64,000 nt of DNA, from the NCBI RefSeq assembly GCF_905220995.1, contig NZ_CAJNBJ010000001.1, positions 1,178,001-1,242,000 of the forward strand, written 5' to 3'. The notes beneath the pieces were generated by a model. It was not told the origin of the DNA. It did not search any database and was given only the letters and a program-made list of their open reading frames with translations. Both the position numbers and the translations under genes were made by a program. Below are positions 1-8,349 of this stretch, one piece after another. Each line of letters begins with the position of its first letter. The first letter of the stretch is position 1. This DNA is from Nitrospira defluvii (GTDB lineage: Bacteria; Nitrospirota; Nitrospiria; Nitrospirales; Nitrospiraceae).

Positions 1-2
1 TC

Positions 3-932
3 TGTCTATGTCTGTTTTTCCTGATCAAGGCCTGCGCCGATTCCGGTCGCAATATCGATGAGCTGACGCAGTCCTTTTTCCCCGATGTCGCCTGTCGGCC
101 ACGCACTAGTGGCTGGCGGAACGCCTTGAAGGGATTCGGGAGTGACCTGGACTGGATGTTTCACGGATCCAAGCAGGCCCATCCTGGTGATGGAAGTGCC
201 CTTTGGGTGCGCTACTGCCGTGCCCATCGGTGTCTGCCGCGCATAGGACGAGTTGTCTTGGGACTGGTAGCCTATCTCTTTCTGGTCGTGCCCCTGTGGT
301 TGTTCATGAACGATGGCGAGTTCCGCCTCCCTGTGCCTTGCCGAGGCGTATTTACCTGCAAGGTCGATTTCGCGGCAACAATGGGGAGTGTGTGGCTGCT
401 ACTCATTCTGAATCTCGCCGTGCTGGATGCAGTGATCCTCTGCACCAGATGGGTGCAGGAGATGCCAGCGGCCACGAAGATGAGCGAGATGCAGCAGATC
501 CGGCTCATCGTCGAGCGCACAAAAATCGTGAATCGACGGATTCTCTATCCCTTCCTAGCGCTCTTCCTCTTGATCGCTGCTCGGAGTCACTACTTCGACA
601 ATTGGGATTTTCCGCCCGTGCTGATTTTGGTATTGGCAGTCAATACCCTGGTGGCCCTGGCCAGTGTCAGCATGTTATATCTCGCGGCCGTGCAGGCGAA
701 GCGGCGGATTCTTGCGCCCCTTCAACAGCGTCTCGATCACCTAACGCAGGCAGCGCGCGATGCCGGTTCAGTCAAGGATAGGGACGCATCGGCTGAAGCG
801 CTCCGCCAGATCATCACCGACATCGACGGTGTGCAGCAAGGAGCCTTCGTGCCGTTCTATCAACAGCCGGTCGTACAGGCGACGCTGGTTGCCGCTCTCG
901 CCTTCCTGCAATACTGGTATCTCGGCCAGTAA
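3..932 (+). CDS. Membrane protein of unknown function, 5' end outside the window
   Basis: The reading frame is open from the first in-frame codon at base 3 to the TAA at 930-932. No ATG occurs before the Met at 156 and the first alternative start is a TTG at 126, so the gene probably begins upstream of the window. The visible part has a soluble stretch, then about five hydrophobic segments: near bases 250-310, 385-445, 540-590, 610-690 and 870-925. A charged segment rich in Arg, Asp and Gln (bases 700-830) lies before the last one. I do not recognise a family. Nothing in the 88 bases to the next gene suggests co-transcription. If the true start is 126 or 156 the protein is about 260 residues. 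Confidence 0.6.
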   Translation, partial: CLCLFFLIKACADSGRNIDELTQSFFPDVACRPRTSGWRNALKGFGSDLDWMFHGSKQAHPGDGSALWVRYCRAHRCLPRIGRVVLGLVAYLFLVVPLWLFMNDGEFRLPVPCRGVFTCKVDFAATMGSVWLLLILNLAVLDAVILCTRWVQEMPAATKMSEMQQIRLIVERTKIVNRRILYPFLALFLLIAARSHYFDNWDFPPVLILVLAVNTLVALASVSMLYLAAVQAKRRILAPLQQRLDHLTQAARDAGSVKDRDASAEALRQIITDIDGVQQGAFVPFYQQPVVQATLVAALAFLQYWYLGQ

Positions 933-1021
933 TCCCATTACACTGGGTAGCACGATGGTCTGTAAGACGGCAGGCCAGGGCATTGACCCGAGGGTCGGTC
1001 TGACAAAGGAGTTGTAGCCAC

Positions 1022-1735
1022 ATGCGCGTCGACAAACTCGGTGGCCTCACGGTTCGCGTGACCGGCGGCATTGACGGCAAGGGCGGGGGTGCTGGTCCAT
1101 TGGTGGTGCTGCTCCATGGATTCGGCGCGCCGGGTGATGACTTGGTGCCGCTCAGCGAATATCTGGACGCGCCGGCGGGCACGCGTTTTCTCTTTCCTGA
1201 AGCGCCGATTCAGATCCCGATGGGCTTCGGGGATTCCCGCGCCTGGTGGATGATCGATATGGCCCGCATTCAGGCTGATCGAGCGGCGGGCAGGATCCGG
1301 GACATGTCCGGCGAAATCCCGCGAGGGCTGCTTGAAGCGCGCGACCGGGTGAAAGCCTTGTTGGAGGAGGCGCACAAGAAACTAGGGGCTGAGCCGGCCC
1401 GGACCGTGCTGGGAGGTTTTTCGCAAGGCGCGATGCTGTCCTGCGATGCGTTGCTGCAGAGCACGCAGTCCTATGCCGGACTCATTCAACTGTCGGGCAC
1501 GCTGGTCGCCAGGCAGGAATGGGCGCCGCTGCTGACAAAGCGGAAGGGGCTGCCGCTCTTTCAGAGCCATGGCACCCAGGACCCGATCCTGCCCTATGCG
1601 ATGGCCGAGCGCTTGCGCGATGAATTTCTCCAGGCCGGCGCGGCGGTTGAGTGGAATCCCTTCCGGGGCGGCCACGAAATACCGGAGCCGGTCTTGCGAA
1701 AGCTCGGCAGTTTTCTCCTGAAGATCTTGCGGTAG
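1022..1735 (+). CDS. Alpha/beta hydrolase, phospholipase/carboxylesterase type
   Basis: A 237-residue cytoplasmic serine hydrolase of the carboxylesterase/acyl-protein thioesterase type (YpfH-like). The oxyanion-region LLHGFG lies at residues 30-35 and the nucleophile elbow GGFSQG puts the catalytic serine at 134. Asp187 (in HGTQDP) and His218 (in GGHEI) complete the triad with normal spacing and length. The ATG is preceded by AAAGGAG about ten bases upstream. The next hydrolase gene starts four bases after the stop, so the two are probably one transcript. The substrate cannot be read from the sequence; the family hydrolyses small carboxylic or thio-esters and lysophospholipids. Confidence 0.85.
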   Translation: MRVDKLGGLTVRVTGGIDGKGGGAGPLVVLLHGFGAPGDDLVPLSEYLDAPAGTRFLFPEAPIQIPMGFGDSRAWWMIDMARIQADRAAGRIRDMSGEIPRGLLEARDRVKALLEEAHKKLGAEPARTVLGGFSQGAMLSCDALLQSTQSYAGLIQLSGTLVARQEWAPLLTKRKGLPLFQSHGTQDPILPYAMAERLRDEFLQAGAAVEWNPFRGGHEIPEPVLRKLGSFLLKILR

Positions 1736-1739
1736 GGGC

Positions 1740-2489
1740 ATGATGGAACCGTTCACACTCACCTGCGCCGACGGCACCATGCTGCGCGGCGATCGCGCGA
1801 TCGGAAAGGATCGCCAGTTCCTCTTCATCACCGGCTTTTTGTCCAAGCGTTGGGGGAATAAGAGTAAGGCGCTGGCGCAATGGTGTCAGGACCGGGGCTG
1901 GGGCTTCTGTTGTTTCGACTTTCGCGGCTGGGGCGAGTCCGGAGGCAACTGGGGCGACTATCGATTGCTCCACTGGCTGGAGGACGCGGAAGCTGTCACC
2001 AATCTGCTGGCCAATGGTCCGCCAGTGACGATTGTCGGCAACTCCCTCGGCGGCTGGCTCGCCTGGTTGGTCGCGCAGGAGCAACCGATCGTCGAAGAAC
2101 TCATTCTGATCGCTCCGGCCTTCAATATGATGGATCTGCGCGCGGCGCAAATCTCCGCTGAGCGGCGCGAACAGTGGCAGTCGGCTGGCTCCATGCCCTG
2201 GGATGACGAGCCTCTGCATCGGGACGCGCCGATCCCCTGGCATTGGGTCGAAGACAGCCAGGCGCTGTGGCGCCGTCGCTTCACCATGCCGCGTCGCGTC
2301 AAGACGACCATTCTGCATGGGCTGCAGGATACGGTGATTAATCCGGAAGGTAGTTGGACGTTCGTGCAGCATCTGCTGTCGCAGGATCCGGAGTTCCCCA
2401 TCGAACTGCTGCTGAAAATCGGCGATCATCGGCTGAGCAGTCCGGAACATCTCGACACCTTCCGGCGGCTGGTTTTTCGAAGACCCTGA
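1740..2489 (+). CDS. Alpha/beta hydrolase
   Basis: A 249-residue serine hydrolase. The elbow GNSLGG places the nucleophile at Ser102; Asp197 (HGLQDT) and His230 (GDHRL) are in the expected positions, and FRGWGES matches the conserved strand-4 region of such esterases. There is no signal peptide, so it should be cytoplasmic. Two consecutive ATG codons (1740 and 1743) follow the previous stop by four bases, which suggests translational coupling with the upstream hydrolase. The two hydrolases are different in sequence and not a recent duplication. Substrate unknown; general esterase or thioesterase activity is the safest statement. Confidence 0.8.
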   Translation: MMEPFTLTCADGTMLRGDRAIGKDRQFLFITGFLSKRWGNKSKALAQWCQDRGWGFCCFDFRGWGESGGNWGDYRLLHWLEDAEAVTNLLANGPPVTIVGNSLGGWLAWLVAQEQPIVEELILIAPAFNMMDLRAAQISAERREQWQSAGSMPWDDEPLHRDAPIPWHWVEDSQALWRRRFTMPRRVKTTILHGLQDTVINPEGSWTFVQHLLSQDPEFPIELLLKIGDHRLSSPEHLDTFRRLVFRRP

Positions 2490-2567
2490 GGCGCAGTTCT
2501 ACCCGTTGTTCCGTGCAGCATCTTTCTTATTATGTGATAGTTCCACTCCTTAATCAGCATTCTTCCC

Positions 2568-2583
2568 ACTGTGTCTACACAGT
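2568..2583. promoter_or_regulatory. Perfect 16-base palindromic site, possible operator
   Basis: ACTGTGT-CT-ACACAGT is a perfect inverted repeat with 7-base arms and a 2-base spacer. It lies in a noticeably AT-richer 200-base gap, 115 bases before the preferred start of the tandem lipoprotein genes. The geometry fits a dimeric helix-turn-helix regulator, but no regulator gene is adjacent and no -10/-35 pair is convincing. Confidence 0.3.
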
Positions 2584-2697
2584 TTCCAGAAACTTCTGTT
2601 CATCCAAGCCAGCTCACATAGAATAACAATGCTTGCTGAAGCTTCCGCTCAGGAAGGTTTCACTGCGCGGCCCACATCACTGCCAACATCTTCGTTC

Positions 2698-3558
2698 ATG
2701 AACCCTGTGTGCAGCTTCCTGCCCCGATTCGCGTTGATCTTCATATTTCTCACTGCCCCGCTCTCAGGATGTACGACGTTCGACGGCCTCAAACAGATCA
2801 GACATCTTCCGAAGACTGCCGAGGCGATCAACTACGACCCAAAGAACCCAGACTTTTTCTATGACCAGTCTGTAAGGGCGTATCGGCGTATGTCCAAGCA
2901 ACAGCAGAATGGTCAGCCACATTTGGAGGCCGTTGTCAGGGACACCCTCGGAAAAAAGGTCCGGCAGGAAGAGGAACTATTGGCGCTGAGCGACACGGGG
3001 TTGTCGAGAACGTTCGGGCCTAGCCGAACGGCTGTCATGGGAGGTGGATTTTTACTGGGGGTGGGCATATTCGTCGCCCAGGTCATATTGTTGTTTCCAT
3101 GCGCCCTCGCGTTAGGAGTCGTTGGAGAGGTTCTTGGAATACCGGCCTTGCCGGTGTCGTCTCACCTGGAAACCGTATATCTCGAAGAAGCCCAGCGAGC
3201 GTATGACAGAGGTCGAGAACAACTGGCTGCCGGCTCTCCGGAGTCAGCCCTCGCCAGTTGGGACCATGCAGAACAATTGATGCCTTCACTTCAGGCACTG
3301 TCCGATATGAATTTCTGGCGTGGCCAAGCATTTGATTCGTTGAGCGAGCCCCGATCCGCGCTGCTTGCCTACTCGACGTTTCTTGACTATTCGGAATCTT
3401 CCCTTCCGTCGTATTTTAAAGCGAATTTTGCTGACGATCCGACATGGGAGTGGAAGGCGGATCATGCAGAATCTAGGATCGCTGACCTGAGCAGGCGATT
3501 AGCACGGAATGGTTCATTGGTGACATTCTCGTCTGAACAGCGGGAGGAACGTCCATGA
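2698..3558 (+). CDS. TPR-containing lipoprotein, first of a tandem paralogous pair
   Basis: A frame is open from 2629, but the ATG at 2698 gives a proper lipoprotein signal: MNPVC, a hydrophobic core, and the lipobox LSGC with Cys25. A second hydrophobic, Gly-rich stretch follows around residues 115-150. The C-terminal part (residues 160-270) has TPR-like helix pairs with the motif DMNFWRGQAFD. The same order of segments appears in the next gene. The shared lines GKKVRQEEEL/GKKIQTAQEL and FWRGQAF/YWRGRAF show the two are diverged duplicates. The stop overlaps the next ATG, so they are co-translated. Codon use is more AT-rich than neighbours. Function unknown; the TPR region suggests protein-protein contacts at the envelope. 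Confidence 0.75.
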   Translation: MNPVCSFLPRFALIFIFLTAPLSGCTTFDGLKQIRHLPKTAEAINYDPKNPDFFYDQSVRAYRRMSKQQQNGQPHLEAVVRDTLGKKVRQEEELLALSDTGLSRTFGPSRTAVMGGGFLLGVGIFVAQVILLFPCALALGVVGEVLGIPALPVSSHLETVYLEEAQRAYDRGREQLAAGSPESALASWDHAEQLMPSLQALSDMNFWRGQAFDSLSEPRSALLAYSTFLDYSESSLPSYFKANFADDPTWEWKADHAESRIADLSRRLARNGSLVTFSSEQREERP

Positions 3559-4346
3559 CCGAAGCGATGGGCGTACGGATGGACAGAATGGCACAAGTGG
3601 TGAAAGGAGGACAAAGGCTTTGTCGAATCGGCCTTTGTTTATTTCTTTCAGGGTGTACATCCCTTCCAGGATTATCTGAGCTCAAGCAGTTGCCTGGATT
3701 CATGGATATGCCTCCTCAAGAGGAGATACAGTATGACAAGACGGTCTTAGCTTATCGGGTCGGAGGAACAGCCGCTTCCACGGGATCGGTCTTGCGTAAT
3801 ACGGTGGGAAAGAAAATCCAGACTGCGCAGGAGTTACAAAGGTTTGCCGCAAGTGTCAATCACGAGATCGTGGGGGTGCCCACAAGATATACCGCCTATG
3901 CTCTTGCCGGTCTGTATACTCCATACAATTTTGTAACCAAAGTATTTTATATCGTGCCGGCAGTTCCATTGTTCGTCGCAGGCACGGTCTTCAAGTCGGC
4001 CTGGGAAGAAGCTGTAGAGACAGCATACGAATCGGGACGAACTCATTTCATGCGCGGAGAGTTGAAGGAAGCGTTAGCCAATTGGAATCGGGCCATTGCG
4101 CTGGCACCAGAACTTCGAGCAATATCAGACTTGGACTATTGGCGAGGTCGTGCCTTTCAAGAGGACGGGAAGGTCACCGAAGCAGTGATTGCGTATCAGC
4201 TTTTCCTCAGTTATTCAGAAGGAACGCGACCGGAGTTTTTTACCAAAACGTTTCCCGCTGATATGAGGTGGGAAGAGGAAGCAGCCGACATAGAGCGCCG
4301 GTTATCTGAAGTTCAAAACCTTTCGAACGAGAAAGTTGGCATGTGA
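3555..4346 (+). CDS. TPR-containing lipoprotein, second of the tandem pair
   Basis: Start at 3555 overlaps the previous stop (ATGA) and has GGGAGGAAC just upstream. The protein is 263 residues with a lipoprotein signal ending in the lipobox LSGC (Cys at about 34). It then mirrors its upstream neighbour: a short conserved GKKIQTAQEL segment, a hydrophobic middle stretch, and a C-terminal TPR pair containing DLDYWRGRAFQ. The preserved order and the conserved aromatic/Arg positions show descent from a common ancestor. Composition is again lower in GC than the window average. The family is unknown to me. A 55-residue Cys-rich gene begins two bases after the stop and may belong to the same transcript. 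Confidence 0.75.
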   Translation: MTEAMGVRMDRMAQVVKGGQRLCRIGLCLFLSGCTSLPGLSELKQLPGFMDMPPQEEIQYDKTVLAYRVGGTAASTGSVLRNTVGKKIQTAQELQRFAASVNHEIVGVPTRYTAYALAGLYTPYNFVTKVFYIVPAVPLFVAGTVFKSAWEEAVETAYESGRTHFMRGELKEALANWNRAIALAPELRAISDLDYWRGRAFQEDGKVTEAVIAYQLFLSYSEGTRPEFFTKTFPADMRWEEEAADIERRLSEVQNLSNEKVGM

Positions 4347-4348
4347 CC

Positions 4349-4516
4349 ATGTTGGTCTTAATTCATAAAGAATGCGGTGGCCTGGCACTGGAGGAATCAC
4401 CCGTCGGGGAAGTGTGTGCCATTCCCGTCGATCGGTTTCCGTTCCCCTGTTTCACCTGTCTGGAAGAAATCATCGACGAATCAGAATTACGGCTTACGCA
4501 GGATTTGGGCATCTGA
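4349..4516 (+). CDS. Small Cys-rich protein, 55 residues
   Basis: ATG at 4349, two bases after the stop of the preceding lipoprotein gene, opens a 55-codon frame ending in TGA at 4514-4516. The product has Cys10 in HKECGG, Cys23, and a CFTC pair (Cys35 and Cys38) followed by an acidic helix-like tail ESELRLTQDL. The Cys-x2-Cys pair plus CGG resembles half of a zinc ribbon; metal binding is an inference. Tight spacing to the upstream gene and an inverted-repeat element starting four bases after its stop both argue that this is a real gene. No homologue is recalled. Confidence 0.5.
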   Translation: MLVLIHKECGGLALEESPVGEVCAIPVDRFPFPCFTCLEEIIDESELRLTQDLGI

Positions 4517-4520
4517 GCCT

Positions 4521-4646
4521 GCAGGACGCGGAAAAAGTCCTGCCAGCGGCGTTCTCGCGTCACTCAGAGACTCACCGTACTGCGAGAGTACGATTCGCCT
4601 CTTCGCTCGCTGCGGCCTTGCTGGACGGTCTTTTTGCGCATCCTGC
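4521..4646 (+). repeat. Family A inverted-repeat element, copy 1
   Basis: A 126-base element bounded by near-identical terminal inverted repeats: GCAGGACGCGGAAAAA at the left, and TTTTTGCGCATCCTGC at the right. The arms pair further inward (GTCCTGCCAGCGGCG with GCTGCGGCCTTGCTGGAC). A small hairpin, CGTAC-TGCGAGA-GTACG, occupies the middle, so a transcript would fold into a long stem. It begins four bases after the stop of the 55-residue gene and contains no ORF. Related copies are at 8350, 11443, 12995, 21100 and 57351. Confidence 0.8.
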
Positions 4647-4733
4647 GATTGGGGTTGATTGGAGACGGCATGAGGAACGAGTTATTTCACGATAAGCGAT
4701 TGTTCCGCATTCTACTAGGAAGGCGAGGATTTC

Positions 4734-5540
4734 ATGTCATCGTTAGGAGCACATAACAGCGGACCGGACTCAGAAGGCCCTGACGTTCCCGAACCATCCC
4801 ATGCCGAAAAGGCCAGGACCTTGGTTCATCTGCAGCAGACGGGCGGGCTTTCGACACTTTCCCGCAAACAACCCGGCTGGCCCTTCGGCTCGGTGATGCC
4901 GTATGGGTTGGATGATCAGGGGCAGCCGAGTTTTCTGATCAGTGCCATGGCGATGCACACGCAGAACCTGCTCGGCGACCCGCGCGCGAGTCTGCTGATC
5001 ACCCCGCCGGAAAGTCAGCGCGATCCACTGGGCGCAGCCAGGGTGACGCTGATGGGGTCAGTGACGAAAGTGCCCAAAGATGAGGCGGCATCGGTGCGCG
5101 AGCGCTACCTGGCCCGTCACGCCAATGCCGCCTACTGGGTCGACTTCGATGACTTCGCCTTTTTTCGTATGGCGTTGGCGGATATCTATTTCGTCGGAGG
5201 GTTCGGATCAATGGGATGGGTGGCACCGGCTGACTACATGGCAGCGGCAGTCGATCCATTAGCCGAAACCGCCGCGGACCTCATCCGCGAGATCAATACA
5301 CAGCAACAGGAGACACTCCTGCTGCTCGCCCACGCCTGCGGCAATCTCGATGCGCAACAGGCCAGTATCACAACGATGGACCGATTGGGATTTCATATGC
5401 GGGTCAAAACACCCGACCGGATGCAGGGTGGACGATTCGCTTTCACCGTTCCAGTGCGTAATGCGGAAGAGGCCCGCGCCGCGCTCGCGGATCTGGCCGC
5501 GAAGGCCAGGACGGGGACTCCGGTGCTGCACTCGCTGTAA
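4734..5540 (+). CDS. HugZ-type protein: pyridoxamine-oxidase-like flavin/haem-binding domain plus DUF2470
   Basis: A 268-residue cytoplasmic protein. Residues about 25-170 match the split-barrel FMN-binding fold of the pyridoxamine 5'-phosphate oxidase superfamily. GGLSTLSRKQPGWPFGS is the usual beginning, with HTQNLLGDPRASLLI and ARVTLMGSV following. The C-terminal 85 residues (from DLIREINTQQ to the end) fit the DUF2470 domain of HugZ/CREG-type proteins, which supplies a haem ligand in the family. Known relatives degrade haem or bind flavin. Which applies here cannot be told from sequence. AGGAAGGCGAGG precedes the ATG. It follows repeat copy 1 and stands alone on its strand. Confidence 0.8.
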   Translation: MSSLGAHNSGPDSEGPDVPEPSHAEKARTLVHLQQTGGLSTLSRKQPGWPFGSVMPYGLDDQGQPSFLISAMAMHTQNLLGDPRASLLITPPESQRDPLGAARVTLMGSVTKVPKDEAASVRERYLARHANAAYWVDFDDFAFFRMALADIYFVGGFGSMGWVAPADYMAAAVDPLAETAADLIREINTQQQETLLLLAHACGNLDAQQASITTMDRLGFHMRVKTPDRMQGGRFAFTVPVRNAEEARAALADLAAKARTGTPVLHSL

Positions 5541-5588
5541 CTGCACAGGGCAGGCCCGGTCGGCAGGGGGACTCCGAGGCGGCCAACA

Positions 5589-6308
5589 TTATTTTCTGTC
5601 GATCGCTCGCAAGATCTCCTGACGCAACGTCTCCGAATGTGGATTCTTGACTTCGCGGCGGATGACGATGTCGGTCGGCGTCACGGACTTGCCGTAGTAG
5701 GCACGACTCCATTCGTCCCGTGAGATCAGTGCCGCTCCTTCCAGCGAGACACCCGCGAACAGGCCCTTGGCCCGTACGAATGACAACAGGTCTGCGCTGA
5801 GGTTGGGCGTCGTCGCGCCGGAGACCCCTGCGCCGACTGGTCCGACGGCGACCGATCCATCTGCCCCTAGTTTGAAATTACCGAGGAGCAACGAATCTAC
5901 CCCGCGTTGCGTCAGGACCAGCAGCACGACCTCCGACATCTGTGCGCCGAACTGAAAGCCGAAGCTGGCGGCTCCCATCGTGAAGAAGGCCGGCTCGCTC
6001 CATTCGCCGGTCTTCTCATCCTTGGCGACGAAAACGCCACTGCCCCCGGCCGCGCCGTAGATCAATGCGCCCTTCATGTATTGCGGCACAATGAAGAGAC
6101 CCTTGGCCTCTTGGATGTGGTCGCGAAACCAGGTCATGTTGGAATCGGCGAGAAAGTTCGAAAGGGTCATGCGTGACTGGTCCACCAGGTCACGCTGCTC
6201 GCGGTCGTCTGCATCTGCGGAGGCGACACCCATCCAGGTCAGTAGCGGCAGGAGCAGTGTCAGGATGAGGCGGCAGGATCTTCGCTGAATCCGTGCGTCT
6301 GGAATCAT
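5589..6308 (-). CDS. Secreted SYLF (YSC84-like) domain protein
   Basis: The longest frame begins at 6389, but the ATG at 6308 follows a strong GGGAGG site and opens a signal peptide (charged start, hydrophobic core, cleavage near ASA-DAD). The mature protein of about 210 residues matches the SYLF/YSC84 lipid-binding domain. The characteristic elements are AKGLFIVPQYMKGALIYGAAGGSGVF, then FFTMGAASFGFQFGAQ, then a central VGPVGAGVSGATTP, and a C-terminal AKGLFAGVSLEGAAL. Bacterial members are exported and thought to associate with membranes; their role is unclear. The gene diverges from ettA and shares the 100-base gap upstream of both. Confidence 0.85.
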   Translation of the reverse strand: MIPDARIQRRSCRLILTLLLPLLTWMGVASADADDREQRDLVDQSRMTLSNFLADSNMTWFRDHIQEAKGLFIVPQYMKGALIYGAAGGSGVFVAKDEKTGEWSEPAFFTMGAASFGFQFGAQMSEVVLLVLTQRGVDSLLLGNFKLGADGSVAVGPVGAGVSGATTPNLSADLLSFVRAKGLFAGVSLEGAALISRDEWSRAYYGKSVTPTDIVIRREVKNPHSETLRQEILRAIDRK

Positions 6309-6407
6309 GCCCAGGCCTCCCTCGCGCGGTTGTGAATCCTCCCGCGCTTTGTTATGGTCATCGATTGCACGAACGAACAGACGGTTCACACTCTACTAAG
6401 GATGGCT

Positions 6408-8090
6408 ATGGCGACGAACGATAAGCAAGTCATTTTTTCACTGGTCGGGGTAGGCAAGGTCTATCCACCGAAGAAGCAGGTACTCCGCGATATCTACCTG
6501 GGTTTTTATTATGGCGCCAAGATCGGCGTCCTCGGGTTGAACGGGTCCGGCAAAAGCTCGCTGTTGAAAATCATCGCCGGGGTGGATCCCAACTATGTCG
6601 GCGAGATTACTCGCTCCAAGGGCTATAGCGTGGGCTTGCTCGAGCAGGAGCCGCAGCTCGACCCCAACAAGACCGTGAAAGAAGTCGTGGAAGAAGGCAA
6701 GAAAGAACTGGTCGCGCTGTTGCACGAATATGAGGCGGTCAGCAACAGCATGGGCGATGCAAGCCCGGATGAGATGGAAAAACTCATCGACAAGCAGGCG
6801 CAATTGCAAGAGAAGATCGAGGCGGCGAACGGCTGGGAACTCGAAAGCGAGCTGGAGATCGCCATGGATGCGTTGCGCTGTCCGCCCGCCGATCAAAAGG
6901 TGAGCGTCCTGTCCGGCGGTGAAAAACGCCGGGTGGCGCTGTGCCGCCTCATGATCCAGGAGCCTGACATTCTCCTGCTCGATGAGCCGACCAACCATCT
7001 CGATGCCGAATCGGTGCAGTGGCTGGAACAGCACCTCCAACAGTACAAAGGCACCGTCATCGCCGTCACCCACGACCGCTACTTTCTCGACAACGTGGCG
7101 GGCTGGATTCTGGAACTGGATCGCGGGCACGGCATTCCGTTTCAGGGCAACTACACCTCCTGGCTGGAACAGAAACAGGAGCGGCTGGAGAAGGAAGAGA
7201 AGGCCGAATCCAAACGCAAGAAGACGCTGGAACATGAGTTGGAATGGATCCGGATGTCGCCGAAAGCCCGTCAGTCGAAGGGCAAGGCGCGCCTCAATCG
7301 CTACGAAGAGCTGGTCAATCAGAAGCAGGACCAACTGGCTGCCGAGCTGGAGATCTACATTCCACCGGGACCTCGCCTGGGCGACGTGGTCGTGGAAGCG
7401 AAGGGCATCAGCAAGGCGTTCGGCGACAATGTGTTGTATGAAAATGTGGAATTCAGCTTGCCGAAAGGCGGCATCGTGGGAGTCGTTGGGCCCAACGGGG
7501 CGGGGAAGACGACGATGTTCCGCATGATCATCGGTAAGGAGAAGCCGGACAGCGGGACAATTCGCATCGGGGAAACGGTGAAGCTCGGCTACGTCGATCA
7601 GGACCGCAGCCTCGATCCCAACAAAACCGTCTACGAAATCATTTCAGACGGGCAGGACACGGTGATGCTGGGCAAGGCCGAGGTGAATGCGCGCGGCTAC
7701 TGCGCCCGTTTCAATTTCGCCGGGACCGATCAGCAAAAAAAGGTCAAGGATCTGTCGGGCGGGGAACGCAACCGTGTGCACCTGGCTCGTATGCTGAAAG
7801 AAGGCGCCAACCTGATTATCCTCGACGAGCCGACCAACGATCTCGATGTGAATACGTTGCGCGCGCTCGAAGAAGGGTTGGAAGATTTTGCCGGCTGTGC
7901 CGTGATCAGCAGCCACGACCGCTGGTTCCTGGACCGCGTCGCCACCCATATCATGGCCTTTGAAGGCGACAGCAAGGTCGTCTGGTACGAAGGGAATTAT
8001 AGCGAATACGAAGCCGATCGGAAGCGGCGGCTCGGCAAAGAGGCTGACCAGCCGCACCGAATCCGCTATCGCAAGCTGACCAGGAACTAG
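6408..8090 (+). CDS. ettA: Energy-dependent translational throttle protein EttA (ABC-F ATPase)
   Basis: A 560-residue soluble ABC-F factor with two ATPase domains and no membrane segment. Walker A motifs are GLNGSGKS at about residue 43 and GPNGAGKT at about 360. Signature motifs are LSGGEKRR near 167 and LSGGERNR near 447. Both Walker B motifs read LDEPTN. The Lys/Glu-rich interdomain linker ([17 protein letters not shown]) and the C-terminal ending in an Arg-rich tail are typical of EttA, which binds the ribosomal E site and couples initiation to ATP/ADP ratio. ATG 6408 is favoured over 6402 because AAGGA lies five bases before it. The stop codon is also the first triplet of a family B repeat. 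Confidence 0.93.
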   Translation: MATNDKQVIFSLVGVGKVYPPKKQVLRDIYLGFYYGAKIGVLGLNGSGKSSLLKIIAGVDPNYVGEITRSKGYSVGLLEQEPQLDPNKTVKEVVEEGKKELVALLHEYEAVSNSMGDASPDEMEKLIDKQAQLQEKIEAANGWELESELEIAMDALRCPPADQKVSVLSGGEKRRVALCRLMIQEPDILLLDEPTNHLDAESVQWLEQHLQQYKGTVIAVTHDRYFLDNVAGWILELDRGHGIPFQGNYTSWLEQKQERLEKEEKAESKRKKTLEHELEWIRMSPKARQSKGKARLNRYEELVNQKQDQLAAELEIYIPPGPRLGDVVVEAKGISKAFGDNVLYENVEFSLPKGGIVGVVGPNGAGKTTMFRMIIGKEKPDSGTIRIGETVKLGYVDQDRSLDPNKTVYEIISDGQDTVMLGKAEVNARGYCARFNFAGTDQQKKVKDLSGGERNRVHLARMLKEGANLIILDEPTNDLDVNTLRALEEGLEDFAGCAVISSHDRWFLDRVATHIMAFEGDSKVVWYEGNYSEYEADRKRRLGKEADQPHRIRYRKLTRN

Positions 8091-8348
8091 CCCGCATGAT
8101 TCATGAGCACTTCTGCTGCAATCGCCGATTCACTGCTACGACGAGCCTTCGGCCAGCGAGCTCGCCCCTCGGACCCTCAACGTACTGCACAAGTACGCTT
8201 CGGGTCCTCCCGGGCTCCGCGCGCCAAGACACGGCCGGCTCACCGCCTCGCCGGCGTCCGCACGCGTGGCTCGACTTAGTCGTCGAGCCGCGGACCTCGC
8301 AACGTGACTCGGCGATTTCGCGACGAATCGTCATGAATCATGCGAGCT
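8088..8348 (+). repeat. Family B inverted-repeat element, copy 1
   Basis: About 261 bases bounded by inverted repeats: TAGCCCGCATGATTCATGAG at the left, and TCATGAATCATGCGAGCT at the right (13 or more paired bases at each tip, with pairing continuing inside). A central hairpin, CGTAC-TGCACAA-GTACG, sits in a larger GGACCC/GGGTCC stem. The first three bases are the TAG stop of ettA. It is immediately followed by a family A element. Other copies lie at 38622 and 56615. Confidence 0.75.
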
Positions 8349-8349
8349 C

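Noticed and set aside
6-227. Leftward 73-codon frame at the left edge
   Set aside because: Lies antisense to the open membrane-protein frame and shows no family-like sequence.
4372-4695. Frames of 90 or more codons across the 55-residue gene and repeat copy 1
   Set aside because: They run through the inverted-repeat element, so the predicted proteins reflect the repeat's low-complexity arms; the 55-codon frame is better placed.
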